Below are positions 38,595 to 48,029 of a DNA stretch of 64,000 nt, piece after piece (the stretch's first letter is position 1; each line of letters opens with the position of its first letter). A program made the translations under genes and the position numbers. The stretch spans positions 243,499 through 307,498 of the forward strand of contig NZ_JAGEKR010000001.1 of the NCBI RefSeq assembly GCF_017565405.1, written 5' to 3'. Under the pieces are notes generated by a model. It did no database searches. It was not told the DNA's origin and worked only from the letters and a program-made list of their open reading frames with translations. The DNA is from Allobranchiibius sp. CTAmp26. GTDB taxonomy: Bacteria; Actinomycetota; Actinomycetes; Actinomycetales; Dermatophilaceae.

Positions 38595-39292
38595 CGCAGC
38601 GGTCCTGGCGCGCACGATCGCGCGATCATCGACCGGATCATCCGACGACCCGCCCACAGCAGCACCAGCCCGAAGACCAGAGAGATCAGACCCGGCGTCC
38701 CGGTGTAGAGCCGCACCGGATCCACCCCGATGAACGCCGAGATGCCGACGCCGGCGACCGGCAGCAGGGTGAGCAGCTGCATCGTGGCGCGCGGGCCCGC
38801 GGTGGCCGCGGCCACCCGGCGACGGTGGTCCTCCTGCTCGCGCATCGATGCGACCGCGGTGCTGAGCGCGTCACTCAGCCCGCACCCGATCCGGTCGGAC
38901 AGGGACCACGCCCGCGCCACCGGTTCGAGACCGGCGTCAGGGTGGCGGGAGGCGAGACCCGCCCACGTCGCCGCAAGTGGGCTGCCGGTGCGGGCGACGG
39001 CGGACAGACCCGCGAGTTCCGCGGCGAGGTCGGGGATCTCGACGGTGCGGGCGGCGACCGCCGCCGCGGTGGCGACCGCGACGGGCGGTGGCACTCCGGC
39101 CTCGACCGCGGGCGCGATGCCTTGCACCAAGGTGGCGAAGACGGCGCTCACCGGATCCTGGGCCCTGCCGCGGTGGAGCCGGTGAACCGCCGCCTGGCGC
39201 AGCGACGCCGTCGACGACGAGATGTCCGGGCGCGGGTGACGCAGCGGCCAGCAGAGCACCGCCAGACACCCGCAGGCGAGCGCGGCGATCAT
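38591..39292 (-). CDS. Type II secretion F-domain protein (TadB-like)
   Basis: The 233-residue protein has an N-terminal helix, a T2SSF domain with DRIGCGLSDALSTAVASMRE, and C-terminal helices around MQLLTLLPVAGVGISAFIGV. It is a shortened TadB, lacking most of the upstream cytoplasmic region found in proteobacterial TadB. It overlaps tadA by four bases. Confidence 0.86.
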   Translation of the reverse strand: MIAALACGCLAVLCWPLRHPRPDISSSTASLRQAAVHRLHRGRAQDPVSAVFATLVQGIAPAVEAGVPPPVAVATAAAVAARTVEIPDLAAELAGLSAVARTGSPLAATWAGLASRHPDAGLEPVARAWSLSDRIGCGLSDALSTAVASMREQEDHRRRVAAATAGPRATMQLLTLLPVAGVGISAFIGVDPVRLYTGTPGLISLVFGLVLLWAGRRMIRSMIARSCAPGPLR

Positions 39293-40422
39293 CGGGCGCT
39301 GCCCAGCACGTGGGCGAGCACCGGCCAGGCGTCCTGGCGGCGCAGGGCGCCGTCTCGGCGTGCGAGCGCGGGCTGGACCCGCAGAGCGTCGCCGTCCCAG
39401 CCGATCACCCCTACCTCGCTGACCACCCGACCGGCCGGCTCCCGGCGCAGGTGCACGACGACCTTGACGGCGCTCACCAGTTGGCTGCGCACGGCATGCT
39501 GCGACATCCCCGCGAGCGCACCGAGCGCCTCGAATCGGGCGAGCACGTCCGTCGCCGTGTTCGCGTGCACCGTCCCGCAGCCGCCGTCGTGCCCGGTGTT
39601 GAGGGCGCTCAGGAGTTCGCGCACCTCGGCGCCGCGCACCTCGCCGACGACCAGCCGGTCCGGTCGCATCCGGAGGGACTGGCGCACCAGCGCCTCCAAC
39701 GGCACGGCGCCGGCCCCCTCGACGTTCGCGGTGCGACCCTGCAGCGCCACGACATGCGGATGCTCGACCCGCAGCTCGCGGACGTCCTCGACGACGACGA
39801 TCCGCTCGCTCGGAGGCACCCGGGAGAGCAGCGCGCCGAGCAGAGTCGTCTTGCCCGAGCCCGTGCCGCCGCTGACCACGAACGCCGCGCGGGCCCGTAC
39901 GAGCTGGTCGAGCACCTCCGCGCCGAACGGGCAGATCGTCGAATTGGCCTGCAACTCCTCCAGGGTCGGGGTGTGCTGCCGTGGCACCCGGAGGCTGATG
40001 TGCGCGGCGTCGGGCACCAGCGGGGGCAGCACGGCGTGCAACCGCACGCCGCCGGGCAGCAGCCCGTCCACGAACGGACTCGTCTCGTCCAGACGTCGCC
40101 CGGCGCTCGTCGCCAGCCGGACCGCGAGCCGGCGGACCGCCGCTGCGTCGCCCACCTCGCAGGCCGTGGGCTCCAGGCCCTCACCCCGGTCGATCCACAC
40201 GCCGTCGGTGCCGTTGACCAGCACGTCGGTGACTCCGGGCAGTGCGAGCAGCTCCTCCAGCGGTCCGGCGCCGAAGACCTCCGCGCTGAGCTGGGACTGC
40301 AACTGCCGAACCCGACCGGCGCCCAGGGTGACCCGGTCGAGAGATGCCAGCGCGCCCACCGTCTCCGGTGTCGGCGCGGCACCTTCACGGATCTGGCCCC
40401 ACATCGCCTCCCCGATGCTCAC
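39289..40422 (-). CDS. Pilus assembly ATPase TadA/CpaF family
   Basis: The 377-residue secretion ATPase has Walker A SGGTGSGKTT (184-193), an Asp box VVEDVRELR, Walker B-type LVVGEVRGAE and His-box GTVHANTATD. It powers pilin polymerisation at the membrane. It starts four bases inside the ssd/cpaE-like gene. Length is typical for actinobacterial CpaF. Confidence 0.93.
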   Translation of the reverse strand: MSIGEAMWGQIREGAAPTPETVGALASLDRVTLGAGRVRQLQSQLSAEVFGAGPLEELLALPGVTDVLVNGTDGVWIDRGEGLEPTACEVGDAAAVRRLAVRLATSAGRRLDETSPFVDGLLPGGVRLHAVLPPLVPDAAHISLRVPRQHTPTLEELQANSTICPFGAEVLDQLVRARAAFVVSGGTGSGKTTLLGALLSRVPPSERIVVVEDVRELRVEHPHVVALQGRTANVEGAGAVPLEALVRQSLRMRPDRLVVGEVRGAEVRELLSALNTGHDGGCGTVHANTATDVLARFEALGALAGMSQHAVRSQLVSAVKVVVHLRREPAGRVVSEVGVIGWDGDALRVQPALARRDGALRRQDAWPVLAHVLGSAR

Positions 40423-41165
40423 GCCGCCGCCTCGGACCGGTCCTCGAGCAGCACCCGGAGGACTTCGTCGCAGGTCCGCGCGAGCTCGCCGTGCGCACCC
40501 GGCGCCACCCCGCGAGCCAGATCGCTGCGCACCCGCCGCTCGCTGGTCACGTGGCCCACGACCTCCACCGCGACGGCGTCGGCGAACTCCCCGGCCAGCT
40601 GATCGGAGGCGTCCCGCAGCACGACGGCCGGCTCCCGGCCGGCGGATCGCAGCATCTGGATGACGGCACCGGCGCTCGCGCTGCCGCGCACCGACCCGTG
40701 GGCCACCACGACGACGGCGCCCGCGGGCAGCTCCGTGAGGTCGGCCCCTCGCGGAGCGTCGATCAGCAGCAGGTCGCAGGACTGCGCGAGCGCCGTCACT
40801 GCCTCAGCCACCACCGGACTGGGTGCCGCTGCACCTTCACGGCCGTAGGACAGCACCGCGGTGTCACCGGGCTCTCCCATGGCGGGGAGGGCGTCGTACA
40901 GCGCCGTCCCGTCGAGGGCACCCTGGGATCCGGCGACCTGGGCCCACCGCACCCCGTCCGCGCGTTCGATGCCGAAGACGACGTCGAGCCCTCCGCCGTA
41001 GGGGTCGAGGTCGACCGCGGCCACCCGCAGCCCGCGACGATCGGCCGCACCGGCCAGACCCGCGACCAGCAGGGACGCCCCGGCGCCGCCGCCGCACCCG
41101 ATGACCACCACGGTGTCGGCTGTGCCGACGTCGCGCCGGTCCGCATCTGTTCGCATGAGCCACAT
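40419..41165 (-). CDS. CpaE/Ssd-like septum-site or pilus-localisation protein (degenerate Walker A)
   Basis: This 248-residue ParA/MinD-fold protein sits at the head of the tad operon, the place of M. tuberculosis ssd (Rv3660c). The P-loop reads VIGCGGGAGASLLV, without the catalytic lysines of MinD, so ATP hydrolysis is doubtful. DLDPYGGGLDVVFGIE follows as in CpaE. It lacks the N-terminal receiver-like domain of longer CpaE proteins. ATG at 41165 is used; ATG at 41156 is possible. Confidence 0.83.
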   Translation of the reverse strand: MWLMRTDADRRDVGTADTVVVIGCGGGAGASLLVAGLAGAADRRGLRVAAVDLDPYGGGLDVVFGIERADGVRWAQVAGSQGALDGTALYDALPAMGEPGDTAVLSYGREGAAAPSPVVAEAVTALAQSCDLLLIDAPRGADLTELPAGAVVVVAHGSVRGSASAGAVIQMLRSAGREPAVVLRDASDQLAGEFADAVAVEVVGHVTSERRVRSDLARGVAPGAHGELARTCDEVLRVLLEDRSEAAA

Positions 41166-41279
41166 GCAAGCGGCGAGGGAACGCCGAGGCCCACCCGTGC
41201 GTCAGCACCTGTGGACGCCGAGGCTGCTTCTCGGGGGATGTGGATGAGGGGCCGCGAGAATCAGCCTCTGCCCGCGGAC

Positions 41280-41352
41280 GTAGAAAGACCCCCGCCAGGG
41301 GGGTGGCGGGGGCCTTTCTGGTGGATCGCCCTGGGGGAGGGCAACCGACCCA
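41280..41352 (-). ncRNA. 6C small RNA
   Basis: On the minus strand two stem-loops occur in a row: GCCCT-CCCCC-AGGGC (41342-41328), then a long stem closing GGCCCCCGCCA around a CCCCCC loop (41319-41282) and followed by TCTTTCTA. Cytosine-rich loops on two hairpins are the defining mark of the 6C RNA family of high-GC Gram-positives. In M. tuberculosis the 6C RNA (B11) lies in the same place beside Rv3660c, so synteny agrees. The second hairpin doubles as its terminator. The 5' end is approximate. Confidence 0.78.
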
Positions 41353-41704
41353 GGCGCTGCAACCCGAAGGGAGCGCCGTCTTTCAAGTGTGGACGGTCGC
41401 GGCGATCCGGGCAAGCCTCTCGGCGGATTCCGCCCGCACGGCCCGAACCCGGACGTCGAAGACGCCCCCAACGGACTCGGTGGAGGCGTCTTCGCCAACG
41501 CGCGTGACCTGGTTACCAAGCGTGCACTCGGCGTTGTGTCGGCCCGGCCGTCAGATGGTCCGGGGACCGATCGCGTTCATCAGTGAACTGCCTGCGCGTG
41601 GGTGCCTGTCGTTCGCGGTGGTCTGGAGTTGTGACCACAGGTCTACTCCTCCCCCGCCTGTCACACAAGGCCTCGCGGGTGAGCCCGAAGAAGAGGACAA
41701 TCCA
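41353..41704. other. Intergenic region upstream of 6C RNA with a second strong hairpin
   Basis: No gene is evident. A 10-base perfect stem CGAAGACGCC (41457-41466) with GGCGTCTTCG (41485-41494) extends with one mismatch into CCA/TGG. It may terminate transcription from the Fic-like gene (stop at 41705) before the 6C RNA promoter. Short open frames on both strands lack starts with ribosome sites. Confidence 0.5.
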
Positions 41705-42538
41705 CTATTTGAGCCGTCCCGCGAGCACCGCATCGCAGATCCGGCCGCCCTCCTGGGCACCGGCCGCCACGGCCTCCGCGCAGTGGATCAGCCAGAGCCG
41801 CACCCCGTCCGTCGTGCCCGTGGCGTACGCCGACAGCGCACCGAGGTAGTCCACCGCACCCTGCCTGCCGTGACCCCACTCCGGCACCGCCGCACCGGTC
41901 GGGTCCACTCCACCGTCGATGAGCAGGGCACGCTCGAAAGCCCTTGCCACCACTGCATTTCCGCGCACGAATGGCCGCGCGGTCGCGATCTCTGCGTGCG
42001 CGACTGCCGCCAGCACGAGCACGGGAGCACCCTGCGGATCGGCCACCAGCGACGCCACCGCGCGCATCCGCTCGGCCGCTGCGGGGGCCTCCGGCGCCGG
42101 CCCCAGCTCCATCAGCTCCCGGCTGTCCTGTCCGGTGACCCGCGGGCGCCCGACGTCGTCGGGATCGGCGACCCCGGCGGACGCGGCGACGTGCAGTCGG
42201 GCGAGCGCGCCAGCCGGCGCGGACCGGACCTGGGCACCCATCCGTTCGGTCTCGGCGGTGGCGAGCACCGCCGACCGCAGACCCTGCTCCAGCGGGCCGA
42301 CCGGGTCCGGCCAGGCCACGGCGCCGCGCATCAGGTCGCGCACCAGGTCGACGGCGAACTCCGCGCCGTCCAGCGCCGCACTCGCCCGCGCCCCGCGCAC
42401 CCTGGACTCGGTCGCCGCCTCAGGGATCCGGCGGCGCAGCGCGGGATGCCAGCGCAGCGCCGTACAGGTCTCCCGGGCGTCGTCGACGGCCGCGGACACC
42501 CCTGGCAGAGCGACGAGAGCGTCAAGAGGGCCGGCCAC
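41705..42538 (-). CDS. Conserved actinobacterial protein with degenerate Fic-like motif (Rv3662c-like)
   Basis: GTG at 42538 begins a 277-residue protein, almost entirely helical by composition. Near residue 190, HAEIATARPFVRGNAVVAR resembles the Fic core HPFxxGNGRxAR, but the Gly-Arg of the motif is replaced, so AMP transfer is unlikely. Homologues next to the tad/ssd locus are sometimes labelled oxidoreductase without support. Function is unknown. Confidence 0.7.
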   Translation of the reverse strand: MAGPLDALVALPGVSAAVDDARETCTALRWHPALRRRIPEAATESRVRGARASAALDGAEFAVDLVRDLMRGAVAWPDPVGPLEQGLRSAVLATAETERMGAQVRSAPAGALARLHVAASAGVADPDDVGRPRVTGQDSRELMELGPAPEAPAAAERMRAVASLVADPQGAPVLVLAAVAHAEIATARPFVRGNAVVARAFERALLIDGGVDPTGAAVPEWGHGRQGAVDYLGALSAYATGTTDGVRLWLIHCAEAVAAGAQEGGRICDAVLAGRLK

Positions 42539-42629
42539 GTCGCACCAACCTAGGACAGGACGCGCGACCGGCCGCGCCCGGCCGCAGTGGGAGTCGTCGC
42601 GCGCCGTATAGAGCGCGCCGCGACTCCAC

Positions 42630-43115
42630 CTACCCCGCTCCCAGCCACCGCATCGTGAATTCGAGCTCGTCCTCCGGGTTCTCACCGACGATGACGAACC
42701 CGTGCCGCTCGTAGAGGGCGATCGCAGGCGCGTTGTGCTTGCGCACCTGCAGCACGACGGGCACCTCGGGGTAGCGGGAGGCCACCCAGCGCAGCGCGTA
42801 CTCGATCAGCGCGCCACCCACCGCCCGGCCACGAGCGAACGGCGCGACCCACATCGAGATGAACTCCAGGCGGCCGGTCTCGTCCGGTGCGGTCGCGCTG
42901 AGGACACCCGCCGGTAAGCCGTCCAGGTCCGCCAGGGCGTGCAGCGGCACGTCCACGAGCCGCGCCCGCCACCGAGCCTCGTCGGCGTCCTCCCACTCGG
43001 CAGACGTCGACCCGAACGCCTCCGGCGCGTCCCGCAGCGCCGCCAGCCGGACCTCCCGCCAGACTCGCCAATCGTCGGGTCCCAGCTCGCGGATCGAGAT
43101 CACAGCGGCGAGCAT
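42630..43115 (-). CDS. GNAT-family N-acetyltransferase
   Basis: The 161-residue protein has the GNAT acetyl-CoA loop ([16 protein letters not shown], about 93-108), the beta-4 segment [14 protein letters not shown] before it, and [17 protein letters not shown] at motif B. It transfers acetyl from acetyl-CoA to an amine; the target is unknown. ATG 43115 is used; GTG 43103 is a possible internal start. Confidence 0.9.
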   Translation of the reverse strand: MLAAVISIRELGPDDWRVWREVRLAALRDAPEAFGSTSAEWEDADEARWRARLVDVPLHALADLDGLPAGVLSATAPDETGRLEFISMWVAPFARGRAVGGALIEYALRWVASRYPEVPVVLQVRKHNAPAIALYERHGFVIVGENPEDELEFTMRWLGAG

Positions 43116-43199
43116 CCCACCGCTACCCTGGAGCGAGGTGAGCCGGGAAGTCTGGTCGGCACGTCATCGACCGACCCCACACCGCGAAGGCGGTCCGCA

Positions 43200-44480
43200 G
43201 TGTCCCTCCCGAACCCGCAGCGACCACGCTTGTTCTCCCGCGGCGAATGGCCCGAGGCTCGACGTGTCGCCGCGCTCCTGCGCCACGAGACCATCGGGGG
43301 CGCGCTGCTCCTCACGGCCGCCGTCATCGCCATCGCCTGGGCCAACACCCCCTGGCGAAAGACGTATTCAGACTTGCAGCACGCGCACGTCGGGCCGTCC
43401 TCGATCGGCCTGCACCTCAGCCTCAGCCACTGGGCCTCCGACGGGCTGCTCGCCGTCTTCTTCTTCGTGGTCGGCCTCGAGCTCAAGCACGAGTTCCTGC
43501 GCGGTGACCTGCGCGACCGGCGCAAGGCCGTCGTACCCGTCGTGGCAGCAGCCAGCGGCGTCGCCGTGCCCGCGCTCTTCTACGCCGTGGTGCAGGCTTT
43601 CGGCGCCGGCGCGCTCCGGGGCTGGGCGATCCCCACCGCCACCGACATTGCCTTCGCGCTCGCGGTCCTGGCGGTCATCGGCACCCATCTGCCGTCGGCG
43701 CTGCGGTCGTTCCTGCTGACGCTCGCGGTGGTCGACGACCTGATCGCCATCACGATCATCGCCTTCTTCTACACCGGCTCACTCAACCTCGTCGCGCTGC
43801 TGGCGGCTGTCGTTCCGCTCGTGGCCTTCGCGGTGCTGATGCGGCGTGGCGTGCGCAGCCCGTGGGTGCTGGTCCCGCTCGCGCTGCTCACTTGGGTGCT
43901 GGTGCTGAATTCGGGCATCCACGCGACCATCGCCGGGGTGCTCCTCGGCCTGGCGGTGCCCGTGCAGGACGATCGCGCTCACCACCTCGAACACCGGATG
44001 CGACCGCTGTCCGCCGGGGTGTGCGTGCCGGTCTTCGCGTTCTTCTCCGCGGGCGTCGCCGTGACCGGGTTCAGCGACGCCGTCCGCGATCCGGTGACGC
44101 TCGGCATCGTGGCGGGGCTGGTGCTGGGCAAGGCGGTCGGCGTCCTCGGGGGCACGTACGCCGTCGCGCGCTTCACCCGTGCCCGCCTCGACGACGATCT
44201 CGCCTGGTGGGACGTCGTCGGGCTCAGCCTGCTGGCAGGCATCGGATTCACCGTGTCGCTGCTCATCGGCGAGCTGGCGTTCGGCGACGGCAGCGTGCGC
44301 GACCAGCACGTCAAGATCGGCGTCCTGCTGGGCTCCCTGGTGTCGGCGCTGCTGGCCGCCGCGGTCCTGCGAGCCCGCAGCAGGATCTACCGGGCGCTGC
44401 ACGAACGAGAGATCCGGGACGACGACGGCGACGGGGTCCCGGACTGCTACGGGACCCGCGTCGAGGAGACCCGGCGGTAG
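43200..44480 (+). CDS. nhaA: Na+/H+ antiporter NhaA
   Basis: This 426-residue membrane protein has about 11-12 hydrophobic segments. It carries the NhaA hallmarks [14 protein letters not shown] and [12 protein letters not shown], with the paired aspartates that bind Na+ and protons, and [20 protein letters not shown] near the C-terminus. It exports Na+ in exchange for protons. GTG 43200 is chosen with GAAGG upstream; a longer frame into the GNAT gene is antisense and unsupported. The C-terminus is a 30-residue charged tail. Confidence 0.95.
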   Translation: MSLPNPQRPRLFSRGEWPEARRVAALLRHETIGGALLLTAAVIAIAWANTPWRKTYSDLQHAHVGPSSIGLHLSLSHWASDGLLAVFFFVVGLELKHEFLRGDLRDRRKAVVPVVAAASGVAVPALFYAVVQAFGAGALRGWAIPTATDIAFALAVLAVIGTHLPSALRSFLLTLAVVDDLIAITIIAFFYTGSLNLVALLAAVVPLVAFAVLMRRGVRSPWVLVPLALLTWVLVLNSGIHATIAGVLLGLAVPVQDDRAHHLEHRMRPLSAGVCVPVFAFFSAGVAVTGFSDAVRDPVTLGIVAGLVLGKAVGVLGGTYAVARFTRARLDDDLAWWDVVGLSLLAGIGFTVSLLIGELAFGDGSVRDQHVKIGVLLGSLVSALLAAAVLRARSRIYRALHEREIRDDDGDGVPDCYGTRVEETRR

Positions 44481-44545
44481 CGTGTCGTTAGTCTCTTCCC
44501 AGACGTCATGGGTGAGAACCCGATCCGCACCGAAGGAGACCCTCG

Positions 44546-44983
44546 ATGGCTCAGAGCACCAAGGACGCCGGGGCAACCCGTCTGGACACCCGTGGGGCCG
44601 GCACCGAGCGCACCCTCGGTCAGCTGGTCGCCGACGCCCAGACCGACGTCAAGGACATCGTCAAGGGTGAGATCGCCCTGGCGAAGCTGGAGATCAAGGC
44701 CGACGTGGCCAAGGGCGGCAAGGGTGCTGGACTGCTCGCCGGCGCGGGCCTCTTCGGTCTGTATGCGCTGGGCTTCCTGCTCACGGCCGCCGCATGGGCC
44801 CTGGCCCTCGTCGTACCGACCTGGGCGGGCTTCCTGATCGTCGGCGGTGTGCTCCTGCTGATCACGATCGTGCTGGCACTGATCGGGATCAGCGCGCTGA
44901 AGAAGATCAAGGGCAAGCCCGAGCGCACCATCGACACCAGCCAGAAGGCCATCGCCGCCGTCAAGCCGCCCAAGGCCTCCTAA
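44546..44983 (+). CDS. Phage-holin-superfamily-III-like membrane protein (DUF1469)
   Basis: The 145-residue protein has an N-terminal amphipathic region (GQLVADAQTDVKDIVKGEIAL), two membrane helices (about 65-90 and 93-115) and a Lys-rich C-terminus. This is the actinobacterial DUF1469/YqjE-type family often called putative holin; there is no evidence of lysis function. GAAGGAG precedes the ATG. Confidence 0.85.
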   Translation: MAQSTKDAGATRLDTRGAGTERTLGQLVADAQTDVKDIVKGEIALAKLEIKADVAKGGKGAGLLAGAGLFGLYALGFLLTAAAWALALVVPTWAGFLIVGGVLLLITIVLALIGISALKKIKGKPERTIDTSQKAIAAVKPPKAS

Positions 44984-45007
44984 GTCACCATCGCCGCCGC
45001 TGATCGT

Positions 45008-45652
45008 TCAGCGGCGGCGGTACTTCTCGGGTACGACGCGCTCGTCGCCCTCGTCCCACGGCAGCGTGTGACCGGTGAGGGTGAGCAGCGCGTCCAGCAC
45101 GATCGCGGTGAACCCCCAGATGTAGAGCCCGTCGACCTCGAAGGCCGGGGCCGCGAACCGGCGCTCCGGTGCGATCGCGGTGAACCTGTTCGCCGGATCC
45201 ATCAGGTCGGCGATCGGGATGCGCTCCACCCGTGCGACCTCCGCCTCGGCCGCGCGCACCGGCGAGGGAGATTCCCACCAGGCAACGACCGGGGTCACGT
45301 GGAACCCGGTGACGCTCAACGGAAGCGACGGCAGGCTGCCCAGCACCTGCACGCCCGTGGGGTCGAGGCCGATCTCCTCGTGCGCCTCCCGTAGCGCGGT
45401 CTCCTGCGGTGAGGCGTCGCGCGGGTCGACGCCGCCCCCGGGGAACGACACCTGACCGGCGTGCTGACGCAACGTGTCCGCGCGCTGGGTCAGCACGACG
45501 TCCTCACCCCCGCCGTCGTGCGGGCCGAAGAGCATCAGCACCGCTGACCGGCGGCCTTCCCCGTCGGCACCGGCGGGGAACGTGGGCATCCGCCCGACCG
45601 CCTGCTCCTCGATGCCCAGCAGCCAGGACGGGACCGGGTGGATGTCGTTCAC
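45008..45652 (-). CDS. NUDIX hydrolase, CoA pyrophosphatase-like
   Basis: The 214-residue protein contains a NUDIX box [25 protein letters not shown] near residues 77-100 and the [11 protein letters not shown] segment typical of CoA diphosphatases (UPF0035 motif). It should hydrolyse CoA or related nucleoside diphosphates. GTG 45652 overlaps the nth stop, so the pair is translationally coupled, as in other actinobacteria. Confidence 0.9.
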   Translation of the reverse strand: MNDIHPVPSWLLGIEEQAVGRMPTFPAGADGEGRRSAVLMLFGPHDGGGEDVVLTQRADTLRQHAGQVSFPGGGVDPRDASPQETALREAHEEIGLDPTGVQVLGSLPSLPLSVTGFHVTPVVAWWESPSPVRAAEAEVARVERIPIADLMDPANRFTAIAPERRFAAPAFEVDGLYIWGFTAIVLDALLTLTGHTLPWDEGDERVVPEKYRRR

Positions 45653-46368
45653 GCAGGGGCCATCTCGTACTTCAGCAGCTTGCGTGCCTTCTCGGGATCG
45701 GTCTCGCCGTCGCCGTACGACGGGCACCACCGGGCGATCGGGCACACCCCGCAGGCCGGCTTCTTGGCGTGACACATCCGGCGCCCGTGGAATATGAGGA
45801 CGTTGCTGAGCATGGTCCAGTCCTTGCGGGGGAACAGCGCGCCGATCTCCTGCTCGACCTTCACCGGGTCGTCCAGCACGGTCCAGCCGAAGCGTCGTAC
45901 GAGCCGGCCGAAGTGGGTGTCCACGGTGAGCCCCGGGATGTCGAACGCGTTGCCGAGCACCACGTTCGCCGTCTTGCGACCGACACCGGGCAGCGTCACC
46001 AGCTCCTTCAACCGGGGCGGCACCTCGCCCTCGTAGCGCTCCACCAGCGCCTGGCCCAGGGTCATCACCGCGTTGGTCTTGGCCCGAAAGAACCCGGTCG
46101 GCTTGAGCAGCTGCTCCAGCTCCGCGCGGTCGGCGCCGGCGTACGCCGCGGCGTCCGGATAACGCGCGAAGAGGGTCGGCGTGACCTTGTTGACGCCGAC
46201 GTCGGTGGTCTGCGCCGACAGGATCGTGGCGACGAGCAGCTCGAGCGGGGTGCTGAAGTCCAGCTCGCACCGCGCGTAGGGGTAGGTGTCGTGCAGGACG
46301 CGGTACATCTTGCGAGCGCGGCGGGTGCGCGACACCGAGCTCTCGGCGGTGACATCGAGGCGTTTCAC
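45649..46368 (-). CDS. nth: Endonuclease III
   Basis: The 239-residue DNA glycosylase/AP lyase has a helix-hairpin-helix [13 protein letters not shown] with catalytic Lys132, catalytic Asp150 ([10 protein letters not shown]) and the C-terminal 4Fe-4S cluster cysteines 199, 206, 209 and 215. It removes oxidised pyrimidines. GTG 46368 is chosen because family similarity begins just after it; the region upstream lies over the divergent crp gene. Confidence 0.95.
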   Translation of the reverse strand: MKRLDVTAESSVSRTRRARKMYRVLHDTYPYARCELDFSTPLELLVATILSAQTTDVGVNKVTPTLFARYPDAAAYAGADRAELEQLLKPTGFFRAKTNAVMTLGQALVERYEGEVPPRLKELVTLPGVGRKTANVVLGNAFDIPGLTVDTHFGRLVRRFGWTVLDDPVKVEQEIGALFPRKDWTMLSNVLIFHGRRMCHAKKPACGVCPIARWCPSYGDGETDPEKARKLLKYEMAPA

Positions 46369-46432
46369 CCGACCGAGACTAAGGGTGTGCCGAGCACGCG
46401 CCGTCAGGATGGTGACGTGGCACACTGACCCC

Positions 46433-47110
46433 GTGGAAACCGAGGCCGTACGCAAGGCGCCATTGTTCGCCGCACTCGACGACAGCGCAGCCGAGGCATT
46501 GCTCGAGTCGATGTCCCGCACCAAGGTCGCCCGCGGCCGCGAGCTCTTCCGCGAGGGCGATCAGGGCGACACGCTCTACGTCATCACCGCCGGCAAGGTG
46601 AAGCTCGGTCGGCGTTCCATGGACGGTCGCGAGAACCTCCTGGCGATCCTCGGCATGGGCGAAATGCTGGGCGAACTCAGCCTTTTCGACCCTGGTGCCC
46701 GTACGGCGACCGCGACGGCCGTCGCCGACACCGAGCTGGCCGGGCTCGCGCACGCCGACATGACCGAGTTCCTCAAGGACCGGCCCGAGGTCGCGATGAC
46801 CATGCTGGGCGCGTTGGCCCGCCGCCTGCGGCGCACCAACGAGGCGCTCGGCGACCTGGTCTTCACCGACGTGCCGGGTCGTGTCGCCAAGGCGCTGCTG
46901 GACCTGTCCTCCCGGTTCGGTCAGCCGGCCGACGACGGAGTGCTGGTCGCGCACGACCTCACCCAGGAGGAGCTCGCCCAGCTGGTCGGGGCCTCCCGCG
47001 AGACCGTCAACAAGGCGCTGGCGGACTTCAGCTCCCGCGGCTGGATCAAGCTCGAGGCGCGGGCCGTGACGTTGATCGACGTCGAGCGCCTGCAACACCG
47101 CGCCCGCTGA
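46433..47110 (+). CDS. crp: Crp/Fnr-family global regulator (Crp, GlxR/Rv3676-like)
   Basis: The 225-residue protein has an N-terminal cyclic-nucleotide domain ([40 protein letters not shown] with the cAMP-binding Arg) and a winged [23 protein letters not shown]. It closely resembles M. tuberculosis Rv3676 and should bind cAMP and control many genes. It is divergent from nth, as in Rv3674c-Rv3676. GTG 46433 is used; ATG 46409 is in frame and possible. Confidence 0.93.
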   Translation: METEAVRKAPLFAALDDSAAEALLESMSRTKVARGRELFREGDQGDTLYVITAGKVKLGRRSMDGRENLLAILGMGEMLGELSLFDPGARTATATAVADTELAGLAHADMTEFLKDRPEVAMTMLGALARRLRRTNEALGDLVFTDVPGRVAKALLDLSSRFGQPADDGVLVAHDLTQEELAQLVGASRETVNKALADFSSRGWIKLEARAVTLIDVERLQHRAR

Positions 47111-47140
47111 CGCCCTGATGCACCGCGGCTCCCTGCGGGG

Positions 47141-47977
47141 TCAGCCCCGCTCGGCCAGATAGTCCAGCTGCGCCAGCACGGTGCTGCGCGCCGCCGGCCA
47201 CACCTCGCGCGGCACGTCCGCGTAGACCTGCTCCACCACGGCCTGCGCGACATCGTCCGATTCACTCGCTCCGGCGGCCAGCGCCGCTCGCACCTGGTCC
47301 AACCGCTGGAGCCGGTGCTGCGCGTACTGCGCGATCACGGCCGCCGCGTCGGCGTGGGTCGGCCCGTGACCCGGACCGAGCGTCATACCCGTCGCGACGC
47401 CCGCGAGCCGATCGAGGGAGGCGAGGTACGCCGCCAGCTCGCCATCGGGGTGCGCGACCACGCTCGTCCCCCGGCCGAGGACCGTGTCGCCGGTCAGTAG
47501 GAGCTGCTGGTCGGGCACGACGAACGACACCGAGTCCTTGGTGTGCCCGGGCGTGAGCAGCACCTGGATGCGCACCTCGCCCACCGCGATCCACTCACCG
47601 TCGGTGAACGCGCGTCCGTGTCCGGCGCCGCGGACCGGTGCCCCTGTCAGCTCCGCCCACCGCTGCGCGGACTCCGCGTGATCGAAGTGACCGTGCGTCA
47701 GCAGGGTGAGCGCCACTCGCGCCCCTGCGGCGCGGACGACCTCCAGGACGGCCTGCAGATGCCCCTCGTCCAGGGGTCCCGGATCGACCACCACGGCCTC
47801 GTCCGCCCCTGGGCTGTGCAGCACCCAGGTGTTCGTGCCGTCAAGGGTCATCGGGCCCGGGTTGGGGCAGAGCACCACTCCAGCCCCGTGCGTAACAGGG
47901 CCACCGCGCCATATCGTGTTAACCACTACTACATCTTGACGGAGAACTGACGTTTTCCAGGGCTGCGCCGCACCCAT
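47141..47977 (-). CDS. MBL-fold metallo-hydrolase (Rv3677c-like)
   Basis: The protein has the metallo-beta-lactamase metal motif THGHFDHAES, later metal ligands PGHTKDSV and LTGDTVLG, and GPGHGPTH. The N-terminal NPGPMTLDGTNTWVL is typical of the LACTB2/RNase Z-like hydrolase group. It converges on crp, as Rv3677c does in mycobacteria. ATG 47977 has AGGTG just upstream; GTG 47926 would fit the family length better, so the start is uncertain. Confidence 0.88.
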   Translation of the reverse strand: MGAAQPWKTSVLRQDVVVVNTIWRGGPVTHGAGVVLCPNPGPMTLDGTNTWVLHSPGADEAVVVDPGPLDEGHLQAVLEVVRAAGARVALTLLTHGHFDHAESAQRWAELTGAPVRGAGHGRAFTDGEWIAVGEVRIQVLLTPGHTKDSVSFVVPDQQLLLTGDTVLGRGTSVVAHPDGELAAYLASLDRLAGVATGMTLGPGHGPTHADAAAVIAQYAQHRLQRLDQVRAALAAGASESDDVAQAVVEQVYADVPREVWPAARSTVLAQLDYLAERG

Positions 47978-48029
47978 TGTTCACCTGTGTCAACGACGCT
48001 CGCCTCTCCCCACCGATGAATGGACCACC

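Noticed and set aside
44546..44983. Prophage evidence from the holin-like gene
   Set aside because: DUF1469 proteins are ordinary chromosomal proteins in actinobacteria, and no other phage gene is nearby.
46409..46432. Crp self-regulatory site (GTGACGTGGCACAC)
   Set aside because: The half-sites are one base too close for the TGTGA-N6-TCACA consensus, and the sequence may lie within the coding region.
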